Assembly: GCF_023370075.1 (NCBI RefSeq)
Contig: NZ_CP097150.1
Span: 372,001-436,000, forward strand
Direction: 5' to 3'
From: Deinococcus sp. QL22
GTDB taxonomy: Bacteria > Deinococcota > Deinococci > Deinococcales > Deinococcaceae
DNA length: 64,000 bases
The notes under the pieces are model-generated. The model was not told the origin of the DNA. It saw only the letters and a list, made by a program, of their open reading frames with translations, and ran no database searches. Of the stretch, positions 47,371-57,034 are shown piece after piece (within the stretch, counting starts at the first letter, position 1; each line of letters opens with the position of its first letter). Both the position numbers and the translations under genes were made by a program.

Positions 47371-47447
47371 ACGTCCTCTGTAGGAAGCAAACCCCGCTCT
47401 CCCCCCCATTGCTTGCCCATAGGGCTATACGTCTTCAGGGGCCAGGG

Positions 47448-47817
47448 CTAGCGGTACAGGCCCACGACCACGAATTGCCCTGCCTGTGGGGAATGGCCCT
47501 TCCACCGCAATCAACAGGTACCAGTCGTCTTCCAGCAGGGCGCCGCACCTGCGCGAGGTGTGGTCGGTCATCACATGGTGAAGCGCCTGCTCGAAGACGT
47601 CAGCGTCCACCGCGATCAACCCCTTCAGTTCCCAGCCCTCCGCCCGCACCTCCAGGGCACAGGCAAGAGCGTGGGTGTCCATCGCCGCGAAATCCACTAC
47701 CCTCTGCCGGGGTTCCCGGATCAATTCCAGGCTCTGGTCAGGGGAAACCTCAATCCGGTAGCCGGGCAGCTCGACGGTCTGACCTGGAGGGAAGGGCGTG
47801 TGGCTGGGGCGGTACAT
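47448..47817 (-). pseudogene. paralogue B, frameshifted near the 3' end
   Basis: MYRPSHTPFPPGQTVELPGYRI through GLIAVDADVFEQALHH matches the family, but loss of one C in the run after VEGPFP shifts the frame; the +1 frame then reads PQAGQFVVVGLYR and TAG at 47448-47450, exactly the family ending. The current open frame runs on to 47425 with an unrelated tail. Confidence 0.7.
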
Positions 47818-47824
47818 GCGGCCT

Positions 47825-47830
47825 ACAGTA
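47825..47830 (-). promoter_or_regulatory. leaderless -10 box of paralogue B
   Basis: TACTGT with the same 7-base spacing to ATG. Confidence 0.5.
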
Positions 47831-47907
47831 GCCCGCCTCACCTCAAAAAACATATGGCGCACACTTCACCCACTGCACCGAGAACAGTTGGCCCTGAGCA
47901 GACGCCT

Positions 47908-48279
47908 TCAGCGGTACAGGCCGACAACCACGAACGGCCCTGCCTGTGGGGGCACGTGCCATTCAATCGGGGCCAGCAGATACCACTCGTCTCCGAGCAC
48001 AGCCCCGAACTTGCGCGAGGTGTGGGTGGCCATGGCGTCCTGAAGGGCTTGGGCGAACCGCACGGCATCCACGGCGATGAGGCCCCGGATCTCCCAACCT
48101 TCCGGCTGAATATCTGTGGCGCAGGCGACAGCGCGGGCATCAAGGGTGGGAAATTCCACCCGCACGCGGCGCACTTCCTGAGTCAGCTCCACCTTGTTGC
48201 CCGGAGCAGCCTCAATCCGGTAGCGAGGCACTTCGACAGTCTGGCCTCTGGGGAAGGTCGTGCGGCGGATGCGGTACAT
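47908..48279 (-). CDS. paralogue C of the tandem family
   Basis: 123 residues, MYRIRRTTFPRGQTVEVPRYRI ... GLIAVDAVRFAQALQDAM ... EWYLLAPIEWHVPPQAGPFVVVGLYR. The most complete member and the shortest form. Function unknown; repeated ends suggest a small single-domain protein under selection to be kept in copies. Confidence 0.75.
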   Translation of the reverse strand: MYRIRRTTFPRGQTVEVPRYRIEAAPGNKVELTQEVRRVRVEFPTLDARAVACATDIQPEGWEIRGLIAVDAVRFAQALQDAMATHTSRKFGAVLGDEWYLLAPIEWHVPPQAGPFVVVGLYR

Positions 48280-48286
48280 GCGGCCT

Positions 48287-48292
48287 ACGGTA
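48287..48292 (-). promoter_or_regulatory. leaderless -10 box of paralogue C
   Basis: TACCGT followed by AGGCCGC and the ATG on the minus strand. Confidence 0.5.
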
Positions 48293-48396
48293 ACCTTTTG
48301 CACGCTGAAAAATCCACAGGATCAGCTGACACAACCCAGAGCGGCGGGGCATACCGGGCGTCAGAAAGCATCTACGCCACTCTTTGGGGGTGCGGT

Positions 48397-49060
48397 ATGA
48401 CGGCTGCCCCTGTTCTGCGCTGGCCCAGTGCCAAGTGGCGCATCGCGGAGTGGGTCTGCGGCCATCTGCCCGCCCACGACTGCTATGTCGAACCCTTTTT
48501 TGGGTCTGGCGCGGTCTTCTTCAGTAAAGAGCCGACCCGCGTGGAAGTCATCAATGACCTCGATCAGAACGTGGTGACTTTGTTCCGGGTATTGCGTGAG
48601 CAGGGCGCGGCTCTGGCGGGGATGCTCTCTGTCACGCCCTGGGCAGAAGGCAAGTACCGCGATGCCCACCTGAGACTCCAGCAGCCTGACCTCACCGACC
48701 TCGAACGCGCCCGCTGCCTGATCGTCGCCAGTTGGTAGCAGATTGGCCGCCGCCCGCTAACGGTTCGCAGCAGCTGGCGCTTTCGGGATGTGGCGGGACA
48801 GTCTCCTGTCACGACCTGGCAGATTCTGCCTGAGCGAGTGCTGCAAGCGGCTGCTCGCCTGAAAGACGCCCAAATCAGCGAGATGCCCGCTGTCAAGCTG
48901 ATTGCCCAGACGCAAGGCAAGGACGCGCTTCTGTACGTTGATCCACCGTATTTGCGGGAGATCCGCAGTGGCTCTCGGATGTACGAGCATGAAATGCAGA
49001 GCCGAGAGCAGCACGACGAACTGCTGGACGTGCTCCGCACCCACCTCGGCAACGTGTCAA
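48397..49060 (+). pseudogene. Dam-type adenine-N6 DNA methyltransferase, nonsense and truncated
   Basis: ATG 48397 follows GGGGGTG. WPSAKWRIAEWV, VEPFFGSGAVFFSK (SAM motif I) and NDLDQNVVTLFRVLR identify D12/Dam methylases. TAG at 48736-48738 follows LIVASW; the frame then continues QIGRRP and reaches LLYVDPPYLRE, the catalytic DPPY. The end is replaced near 49060 by HNH sequence. A phage-type orphan methylase. Confidence 0.85.
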
Positions 49061-49810
49061 GTAGCCCAAGATATAACCGAGTTTTCCAAGGACAAGCGTG
49101 CCAGCGATGGCTTGCAGTCTCAGTGTAGAAACTGTCAACGCGCCCGCGTGCGCCGCAGTGCTGAGCAAGATCGCTTGAGCCGGAAACACTGGCGAGACGC
49201 CAACCTTGAAGCTCAGCTGGAATCCTTGGCGGGCGAGGAATCAGCCGGGGACAATTCGCAGCAAGATCGGAAATCGAAGGAACGGAACTGGAAGGTTCGT
49301 CAAAACGACCTCCAAGTGAAGCAACTGCTTGATCTGGGACGGCTGACAGTGCAATTGGACACTGGCTTGGTCTATGCAGTCCAATCAAAAACTCCTCTGA
49401 AAGCCATTGGTGCTCTGCAACCTCACGGCTACCTCAGAGCTTGCCTGAGCAATAAAGACCAGCGGGTGATGGTTTTGGTACACCGAATCGTCTGGAGTGC
49501 GGCCCATAGCCTTCCGCCACTTGGGCAACAGATTAACCACCGAGACGGCTGCAAAACCAGCAATGCTCTGCCTAATTTGGAGCTGGTTTCACCTGCCGAG
49601 AACAACGCCCACGCCCGAGAGACGGGCCTATGGGAGCCCCAAGAGGGTCTAGCCAATGGTTTCGCCAAGTTGTCTCAACAGCAATTTGATGAGGCGCGTG
49701 CCTTGAGTCAGACGGGCGTTAAAACAGCTGAAATTGCTCAATTACTGGGCGTAAGCAAAGGCTACATGGGCCGAATCTTGGCCGGTACAGCCCGGAGGAA
49801 TTCACCGTGA
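49060..49810 (+). pseudogene. HNH endonuclease, 5' end fused to the methylase
   Basis: Frame: DITEFSKDKRASDGLQSQCRNCQ (typical phage zinc-knuckle start, whose first CxxC is missing), later MVLVHRIVWSAAH, GQQINHRDGCKTSNALPNLELVSPAENNAHARE (HNH H-N-H core) and a C-terminal helix-turn-helix AEIAQLLGVSKGYMGRIL. Intact from about 49060 on; no natural start, so probably not expressed alone although the open frame extends back to 48902. Confidence 0.75.
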
Positions 49811-49907
49811 ATCTTTTCTTTTGCCTCAGCAACAGCGTATGTCCGCAGCTCGCAGAAATCCTTACGCGTGCCCAACTCAGTGCTGTCTTGCCTGAAACGG
49901 CGGACTG

Positions 49908-50081
49908 ATGTTCCATGCCCCTGCCGCGCCTTGCCCCACTTGCGCCGAGCGGACACGCCGCCAAACCGAGGCGCGTGAAATGCTGGCCAAGCTCACACCC
50001 TGGGAGCTGAACGTGGTGCGGTTGGTGGCTGAAGGGCTGACCAACAACGAAGTCTCGGTTCGGCTCAACCGCTGCATTATT
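49908..50081 (+). pseudogene. LuxR-type HTH protein cut by an IS
   Basis: CPTCAERTRRQ then LTPWELNVVRLVAEGLTNNEVSVRLN is the start of a LuxR-family helix-turn-helix; the element at 50082 interrupts it before the recognition helix ends. No continuation is visible at 51545. Confidence 0.7.
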
Positions 50082-51505
50082 GGTACTCCGTTGACTTTTG
50101 AGAAGAATGCCCTTGTGGACGGCATTGAGGTGACGTAGAGCGAGAGGGGCTGCCCTTGCGCCACAGACCTGAGCAACGCGAGCAGGGTCTTGGGTGGCTC
50201 AGCTGTGGTGAAGGCACGCCACGCTCGCCAGATCCAGACAAAGGGTTCCAAATAGCACCGGACACGACGCAGAGCAGCACGCCAAGTCGGCGGCTGTTCA
50301 GCCGCCGCTGAGGGTGGGTGATCGTCGTGCGGCGCTGTCGTGGGATCTTTATCTATCGGCTGTGACGCTTCCCAATACAAGAAACAGAACGCGACGCAGA
50401 CGAGGTTTCAATGGCGTCGGAGGGCCAGGTCGGAGCGTGCTTGACCGTGTGTCCAGCCCAAATGCTGCTTGACCTCGCGGTAGGCTTGCTCAATTCGGGG
50501 CCGCCGGGCATAGAGCAAAGCGATCTCCAACAGCGTCGCTGGCGGCGTCTTGGCGTGCCACACCATGGTGTCTTGTTCACCCTCGCGGAGATTAGAAATC
50601 AGGTATTCCGTGCGGTCTTCTGGCAACGCCACCGGATCTGGCGTGACCACAATCAGCCGAAAGATCTGGTGCGGCCCAAAGGGGCCGCCCTGAAGCTCAG
50701 CGACCCATTTGATTTCTTGATGTCCATCGGCATACGTGCGCACGAGAGGTTGCCAAGCCTCTGGCGCTGCGTGCAGCGCCAGTTCCAGGGCACTCCCTGG
50801 CTGGTCTGCGGTATGCCACCACGTGTGGGATGCGGGCAGGGCCAACACGAAGGGAATGTGTTGACGGATCGGGTGGGTCTGGAAGACCTCGTTTTGCCCG
50901 TAGAAGCTCTCTGCAACCACTGCCCGATACGGCCAATCGACCCGGACAGCATCAATGGGGTCAATGGCAAGTTGGGGCTTGGTTTTGAATGCCGGATCAT
51001 TCGTCTTGCGTTCAAAATGATGGGCTGGTGTATACGGCACAAATTTGAGGGGGACATACGCATGTGGCGTGTCATACAGCACATGAACGGTCACGATGCC
51101 CGAGTCGACCTTGCCCAAACTTCCCAAGTACTGGCGACCCACATGCGCGGTGTGCGTGCCGTATTTCCGGTCGCCTGTTTCGTCAATCACCAGCACCGCG
51201 CCGTCACACGGCGCGGTGCTGGCAAGCGTTCGCAGCATCGCTAAGCGCAGGTGATTCAACTCTTCCAGATCCCAAGTGCTCTCAGACAAGAACCACTGAA
51301 CACGATGTGCGTCTTTGTGTCGGCTGCCCGCTTGACCCGGTTCGGTATTCGCCAGGCCCGTCGCTGTTTTGTGACGTTCCGTTCCCAGGAGAAGACCTTG
51401 CAGATACGTTCGAAACGTGGCTTGCTGTGTGGGACGCGTAAACGCCGCGTCGAACAGCTGGCAGTACTGCTCCAACGGTTCAGGAATGAGCTGCTGGGTG
51501 TCCAT
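50082..51505 (-). pseudogene. IS701-family transposase with internal TGA
   Basis: ATG 51505: 365 codons with CDGAVLVIDETGDRKYGTHTAHVGRQYLGSLGKVDSGIV (first Asp), RAVVAESFYGQN (second acidic) and RRPRIEQAYREVKQHLG (Glu) are the DDE core of IS701 enzymes. At 50408-50410 a TGA follows RRH where the family has R-H-W-x-L; the frame resumes NLVCVAFCFLYWE and is open to the element end. TGG to TGA is the simplest explanation; readthrough cannot be excluded. Confidence 0.8.
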
Positions 51506-51544
51506 TCCCTAGCTTGCACCCGTTCCATGAGTCAACGGAGTACC
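50082..51544. mobile_element. IS701-type insertion sequence
   Basis: 1463 bp between GGTACTCCGTTGACT and its complement AGTCAACGGAGTACC. No clear target duplication. Confidence 0.8.
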
Positions 51545-51747
51545 AATAAAAGTCGGATAGAGCGTGGTTTGCTCCCATGAGCAGAGTTGCACATGTATAT
51601 TAATACCGTTAAGATCAGACTTAATTTCCCCCTCCGTTTGTGTATAGGGCTACGGTTATCTTGTCGAATTTAGCCTTTTCAATCGTAGTTAATATTACGC
51701 TGAGTTGGATAGTGGCTAGGGAACCACTTAATGCCGTAGAGGTTAGC

Positions 51748-53658
51748 ATGCATGTAATCCTAAAGGCGATCTGTGAAGGTGAGCCCGAACATGGGAGCAA
51801 TCTTTATTCGGCCCTATCCCAACCGAATGGGGCCGACGACCGTTGGGGTGCTTATTGCCTCTTTTTACAAGGGCAACTGTTGCCAGCTAAAGATCTTCTG
51901 CTGCGTGCCAAGGCTAAAGGAGAGCAGGGGGCAAGTGTGGAACTTGCGACAGTTCTCCGACATCTAGGGGAACCCAAAGCTGCATGGCAAGAACTAGACA
52001 ATCTCTCTCGATCCGATCTGGCTCAAATGGATCAGGCACTCATGGCTCGGGAGGCGGGGGCCTTGTATTTGTACCATGGTCAATTGGATCGCGCGCGCTG
52101 GGAATTGGAAGAAGCTTGGCGCATCACGGTGGCCATGAATGAGGCCGGTCAGCCTCTGGTTAGTCCGGTAGCGCAACTGCTCGGGTATGTTTACGGCCTT
52201 CTCGGGCGTGAGGCAGCTGCCCTTCACTACGCGTCTGTGGCTATTTCTGTAACAACAGGATCTAAGCGGCTTCAGCCGCTTCTCACTCGCGCGCAACTGC
52301 TTATCTACGCTGGCCAATATAGGGAAGCGGAGACAGATTTAAATGAGGCGTGTGCCTGCCAGGCCAGAAGACTACCCTACCAAGAGTACCTTACGGGCAT
52401 CCTGAAGCGGGCACAAGGTCAGTGGGCTGCTGCGTTGGAAAGTTTCGAACAGGCCGTGCAGACTTCAAAGCTCCAGGGCGAACTGTGTACTGAGTTTCTA
52501 GCTGCTTTGGGTGCAGCAACTGTTCTTACCGTACAGCATGACTTTTCCAAGGCCGCTGCACACATAGAACGTGCCTCTCGCTTGCCCTCAAACAGTTGGG
52601 AGCGTACGCTGTTGACCTTACGACAGGGGTATTGGCAGGCAGCTCAGGAAGAGGCACAGGCTGTAGCGACGTTGACTCAAGCCCGAGATAACTTCGCTAC
52701 CCTGGATCTACCTCGTGAAACGGCATGGGCCGAACTGCACCTTGCTGAGAGCTTGGCAGACCGTAGTATGGGTGCTTCTCTCTCGTCTCTAAAGCGTGCC
52801 ATACAGTTGAGTCATGCCGTGGGGAGTGTGGCTGCACTTGTGCCAGAGTTGCGCTTACTCCCGCGGGTGACTGCATTGGTAGTCAGTAAGCAAGATGATT
52901 CAGATCTTGCCACGCTACGGAATGTTTGGATGCGGGTAACAGGAAACCAGCCTTTTCAAATTCGTCTAGTTACTCTAGGTAATGCTTATCTGGAGGTTGA
53001 TGGCACGGAAGTTCCACTGGGCTTGAAACGCACAGTTGAGCTACTGGCGTATCTTCTAGCTCGGGGGCCGGCAAAGCGAGAACAGATTTTGACTGCGATG
53101 TGGCCAGATGACGATCCAAGACGCACCAGCAATTACTTTCATCAAGCTAAGCACGAGTTGATGCTTTCAGTACCTTATTTACGCGTGACCTATCATAAAG
53201 AGAGTCGCGAATACGCCATTGAGTGCGAGGGAGCTAATTTTGAGTGGGATGCTGCACGCCTCCGGAGTGCCCTCATTTGCTACGACGATGAGCAACTCAC
53301 ACATGCTTTAGAAGAATATACGGGTTCGTTTCTGCCAGACGCAGCAACTGAGTGGGTGCGTGAGGAGCGTGATGCGATAGAACGGCAGATGATTAGCGTG
53401 GGTTTGCGGCGGCTAACCCAGCTGAGTGCTGCTGGAGACTACGCCCATTGTAAGAAGCTTGCTCAAGGTCTACTGAAATTTGTTCCCGTCGAGGTTGACC
53501 TAGCTGAACACTTGTTAACGGCGATTCTCAATCTTGATGGTCCGATCGGGGTACGAGCTACATTCAAGAGCTTGGAACAGTGGGTGCAGCGCGAACTAAT
53601 TGAGCGGCCTCGCTGGATGAAAATTTGTAACAGCCTTCCTATTTCAATGCACGACTAA
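51748..53658 (+). CDS. TPR-BTAD transcriptional activator (SARP-like)
   Basis: 636 residues from ATG 51748 (GAGG nine bases upstream; the frame extends to 51640). The first 400 residues are helical repeats of TPR type (YLYHGQLDRARWELEEAWRI, LLIYAGQYREAETDLNEAC). Then VTLGNAYLEVDGTEVPLGLKRTVELLAYLLARGPAKREQILTAMWPDDDPRRTSNYFHQAKHEL, an OmpR-like winged helix with BTAD features, and a C-terminal BTAD helical bundle. Domain order is reversed relative to classic SARPs. Often pathway activators; closest candidate targets are the lanthipeptide genes 3.4 kb downstream (inference). Confidence 0.85.
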   Translation: MHVILKAICEGEPEHGSNLYSALSQPNGADDRWGAYCLFLQGQLLPAKDLLLRAKAKGEQGASVELATVLRHLGEPKAAWQELDNLSRSDLAQMDQALMAREAGALYLYHGQLDRARWELEEAWRITVAMNEAGQPLVSPVAQLLGYVYGLLGREAAALHYASVAISVTTGSKRLQPLLTRAQLLIYAGQYREAETDLNEACACQARRLPYQEYLTGILKRAQGQWAAALESFEQAVQTSKLQGELCTEFLAALGAATVLTVQHDFSKAAAHIERASRLPSNSWERTLLTLRQGYWQAAQEEAQAVATLTQARDNFATLDLPRETAWAELHLAESLADRSMGASLSSLKRAIQLSHAVGSVAALVPELRLLPRVTALVVSKQDDSDLATLRNVWMRVTGNQPFQIRLVTLGNAYLEVDGTEVPLGLKRTVELLAYLLARGPAKREQILTAMWPDDDPRRTSNYFHQAKHELMLSVPYLRVTYHKESREYAIECEGANFEWDAARLRSALICYDDEQLTHALEEYTGSFLPDAATEWVREERDAIERQMISVGLRRLTQLSAAGDYAHCKKLAQGLLKFVPVEVDLAEHLLTAILNLDGPIGVRATFKSLEQWVQRELIERPRWMKICNSLPISMHD

Positions 53659-53676
53659 GTACATCCTTGTTAAGTT

Positions 53677-54725
53677 TTAGATCAGGGTGGCTCCGAGGGC
53701 TTGGAGAGCGATCAACAAGGCCGCTTGGAGTTCACTGACCGTGTCGTAACAGCGCCGAGGCATTAGAAATCCTTTCAGCTTGCGCCAGGTCGTTTCAATG
53801 CGATTGAGCATGGGGCAGTACGGCGGGAGGTATCGAAGCAGCAGCCCTTTGGCCGCCCAGATCGGCTCTCGTGCTCGAATGACCTTGCTGCGATGGAATG
53901 AGGCGTTGTCTAAAATCACGACCGTCAACCGTGCTGTGCCTGAACGACGCTGCGCGTCGTCAGACTGTTCAGCGAGGGTGTCGAGATACGCGGTGACATC
54001 ATCTTGCGTGCAGGACGCTGTCAACTGTCGCACCGCCAAGTGCTCACCTTGGGCGTCCACGGCGAGCGTACCGATCAAGTTGAGTCGTCCTTGAGATCCC
54101 CAGCGCGTGGGGACTTTGAACTGCCGGCCGGAACCGCGTGGGAACCAAGAGTTGCCGACCGACAGCATCAGCGACAGACCGGTCTGGTCTAAAAACTTGA
54201 GGGTGAGTTTGCCGTCCAGTGCCCCTTTTTTAGGGTCTCAATCGACGCCTGATGCTCATGAATGACATCCGGGTCAGGCACCTGACCCGGGGCGTAGCGT
54301 CCCCGCTTCCACGAATAGCCCAAGGCCAGGAGTCGAACGCGAACCGCGTCTCGACTGACCGTGATCCCGAAGCGCTCTTGGAGCGCTTCGGCGAGGAGGT
54401 CGCTGTTCCAGAGCCGTTGCTCCGCCAGTCGCTCCTGAAGATACTGATCCAGTTCTGGAGTGATCCGGCGCGGCGGCCCCGAAGACCGGCCGTCCATCAA
54501 TCCAGGGAGTCCCTGCTGTTCATAGCGATCCAGATCGTTGTGAACGCTTTGTGGGTTGCGCCCGAAATGCTGTGCCAGGCGCGGTACGGTCATTCCACTG
54601 GCGTTCAGACGGACAATGCTCGCTCGCAAACGAACTTTGACGTTGATCCCAGCGCCCAGTTCTAGCCTGCGCAGGGCCACGTCTTCTTCGGAACTCAGCG
54701 ACAGATGTCGGGCTGGAGGAGTCAT
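53677..54725 (-). CDS. IS630 transposase made by -1 frameshifting
   Basis: ATG 54725 gives the helix-turn-helix half (VPRLAQHFGRNPQSVHNDL, ITVSRDAVRVRLLALGYSWKRGRY) ending at TAG 54189. In the -1 frame the catalytic half follows: LDGKLTLKFLDQTGLSLML (Asp), TVVILDNASFHRS (Asp) and LPPYCPMLNRIETTWRKLKGF (Glu). The join lies at A-AAA-AAG, so full-length enzyme needs ribosomal slippage. Intact otherwise. Confidence 0.88.
54225..54231 (-). promoter_or_regulatory. slippery heptamer A_AAA_AAG
   Basis: Read on the minus strand in the zero frame as CTA AAA AAG, the classic bacterial -1 frameshift site; exactly where orfA and orfB must be joined. Confidence 0.85.
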
Positions 54726-54783
54726 TCCTCAAAGCTTAGCAAGCATATACTTAATGGGAGTCGTTTGAGATTCCCCCCTCGGT

Positions 54784-55854
54784 CGGTCCACTCTAGTTGC
54801 AACGAAAGCGTACCTCAGCCCGCCTGTTTCAGGCGGGCGTACTCATTGGGAGAGCGATCATCCAGGGAACTGTGTGGACGAACCTCGTTGTCATCCTGAC
54901 GCCAAGCCGCGACGATCAAGCGGGCATGAGACAGCGTCTGGAACCAGTGGAGGTTCAGACATTCATCTCGAACCCGGCCGTTGAAACTCTCGATATAAGC
55001 GTTCTCGACAGGCTTTCCAGGTCGGTTGAAATGCTGGATGATGCCGCGTTCGTGTGCCCACTGATCCAGCACCTTGCAGATGAATTCTGGGCCATTGTCT
55101 GTGACCATCATGGTTGGCTGAGCGCGCTCAGCCAACACCGCCGTAAGCAACCGGGCCACATCCGCACCTGTGATGGAGGTGCCAACATGCATCAACACGC
55201 ACTCCCGCGTGAAGTCGTCTACGACGTTCAGGACGCGAAACCGTTGACCTGAAGCCAACTGGTCGGACATAAAATCCATGCTCCACCTTGGATTGGCCGC
55301 AGAAACCCCTGGTTTCTGCCCCCGTTCACCAGCCACCAGCTTCTTGCGAACCTTGCGCCTGACCGATAGGCCCTCGACTCGATAAATCCGGTAGATCCGC
55401 TTGTGGTTTACTCTGTACCCTTCACGCCGCAGCATCACATGGAGGCGACGGTAGCCGAAACGAGGTCGTTCGCCTGCCAACTCGCGCAGACGAGTCTTCA
55501 GTGCCTGGTCTTTTTCCTCTCCAGGGCTGTTGTGCCGCCCAGTGGATCGCCAGAAGCCCAACTGACGACACGCCCGGCGTTCGGTCACCCCGAACCGCTC
55601 TCGGACAAAGCCCACCATCTCCCGCTTCAATGGCGTCTTGGACTGTGGAGTCGCCTCGGGGTTCACCACTTTTGTGCCACCACCTCCTTCAGAACCTGGT
55701 TGTCCAGCGAAAGGTCGGCCACCAGCTTCTTCAGACGGCGATTTTCCTCCTCCAGGAGACGAGGGCCGTTTGGTTTCGTCTTTCGTCATCTCCCCGTACT
55801 TCGCTTCATGACCCCTCCAGAATTGCCCATCTTGTCGCAATTGGAGTGGACCGA
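54784..55854. mobile_element. IS3-family element with internal deletion
   Basis: Inverted ends: CGGTCCACTCTAGTTGCAAC on the left and the complement of GTCGCAATTGGAGTGGACCG on the right. Length 1.07 kb is about 150-200 bases short because the start of orfA is missing. Confidence 0.75.
54815..55840 (-). pseudogene. IS3 transposase (orfA truncated, orfB intact)
   Basis: OrfB: MVGFVRERFGVTERRACRQLGFWRST, RFGYRRLHVMLRREGY, then the DDE(35)E core WSMDFMSD, MVTDNGPEFIC and ENAYIESFNGRVRDECL. The upstream orfA part survives only from RGHEAKYGEMTKDETKR (another frame continues LEEENRRLKKLVADLSLDNQVLKEVVAQKW). The N-terminal helix-turn-helix is deleted, so transposition is doubtful. Confidence 0.85.
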
Positions 55855-55859
55855 GAACT

Positions 55860-56937
55860 TGGGGTCACGTCACAGGGCGTTCCGGCCAAGAGCCAAGATG
55901 CGGATCCGATTTCGTCTCTTCTTGCTACTCGCCCACCTATAAGCAGCTGAGCCACGCCAGGGTGACTAACTCGAACAGGCGCTCCACCCGCTTAATGTCC
56001 GTGACTCCAGTTCGCTCCAGATCGAACCCCCGCATCTGTTGCGAGCTGAAGGTCCATTCGATGGACCAGCGAAGCTGATAGAGCTTCCCTGTTTCCCAGA
56101 CGCCAACATCTGTCGCAATGATGACGAGGTCGCCCGCGGGTGACCTCGTTGCCACGACCCACATCCGTTCGCCGAACACTTCGGTCTTCTCCGCAATCAT
56201 CCGAAATGGCCCGGGGCGAAGATGTTGGAACCAGTCATTTGCTAAGAGCTCCTCCAGCAGGATGTCCTTCTAGATCCGAACCGCTCGACGAATGCCCTTC
56301 AGTCGAAGAAAACGAAACCACTCGGCGCCGATGAACTCAGGGTCCGCAACCAGGCCCTTGCAGCGTCGCGCTGCAAGGGCCTCCATCAACTTGCAGACCA
56401 CCCACATCCGCGCCCTAGTCTCACTGTTGCCCATGTGATCGAGTGCGACCATATCCAGGGGTTGGGGTAAACCCGTGGACGACCGCACCCAGGACGAGCA
56501 AGTTGACAGGGGATACCCCATGTTTCCAAGTCGTCCGGTCCAAGCTCATCAGGATCTTACCGGGGGAGCTGAACCAGCAGTAGTGCCAGGAAGACCTACG
56601 TGGTGAGGTGCGCATCGTGGACGGCATGTTCCACGCGCCGTTATTTAGCTTCCGGTGAGCTGGAACCGGGTAGGTGACGACCAAGGTTGCGGTGATTGAC
56701 GCTCTCCGCCGTGATCATGGCGAGGACGACTTGGGCAGCACGCTGAAGGGTGTCGGTTCGGAGAGCAGGTACACAAGCTTTGAACTGGGCGGTGAATTCG
56801 GTCGCTGAGTGGGAAGCGGGTGTCGATGGCATCGCACTTCAACACACCGCCGTTGACTCTCTCCGTCGAGGGACAAAGGGAAAATCTTCTTTCATGCCGT
56901 CCAGCACGACTAAAGAGTGAAATTGTCAGCCGCTGAG
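55860..56937 (-). pseudogene. IS4 remnant related to the intact copy at 32806
   Basis: The end CTCAGCGGCTGACAATTTCA at 56918-56937 parallels the intact element's CTCAGTAGGTGACAACTTCA. Pieces in several frames match its transposase (ALRTDTLQRAAQVVLAMITAESVNH, KILMSLDRTTWKHGVSPVNLLVLGAV, LVADPEFIGAEWF, KLYQLRWSIEWTFSS). The Asp of ADPEF is intact but many stops occur; the other end is cut off near the IS3. Confidence 0.85.
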
Positions 56938-57034
56938 GTCGGCCGATGCTAAGTGTGAAGGTGCTTTGGACTAAGTGAGTGAAAACACTTGCTTTTCTAC
57001 AGTGGGACGAAGGCACATACACGGAGGAAATGAT

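Larger units (their letters stand above)
53656..54753. mobile_element. IS630-family insertion sequence
   Basis: About 1.1 kb with imperfect ends TAAGTACATCCTTGTTAAG and the complement of CTTAGCAAGCATATACTTA, and TA duplicated at 53656-53657 and 54752-54753. It landed in the stop codon of the BTAD gene and recreated TAA. Confidence 0.85.

Noticed and set aside
48739..48790. General reassignment of TGA or TAG as sense codons
   Set aside because: Many intact genes here end with TGA (910, 1815, 8127) and with TAG or TAA, and overlap geometry (ATGA) requires TGA to stop.
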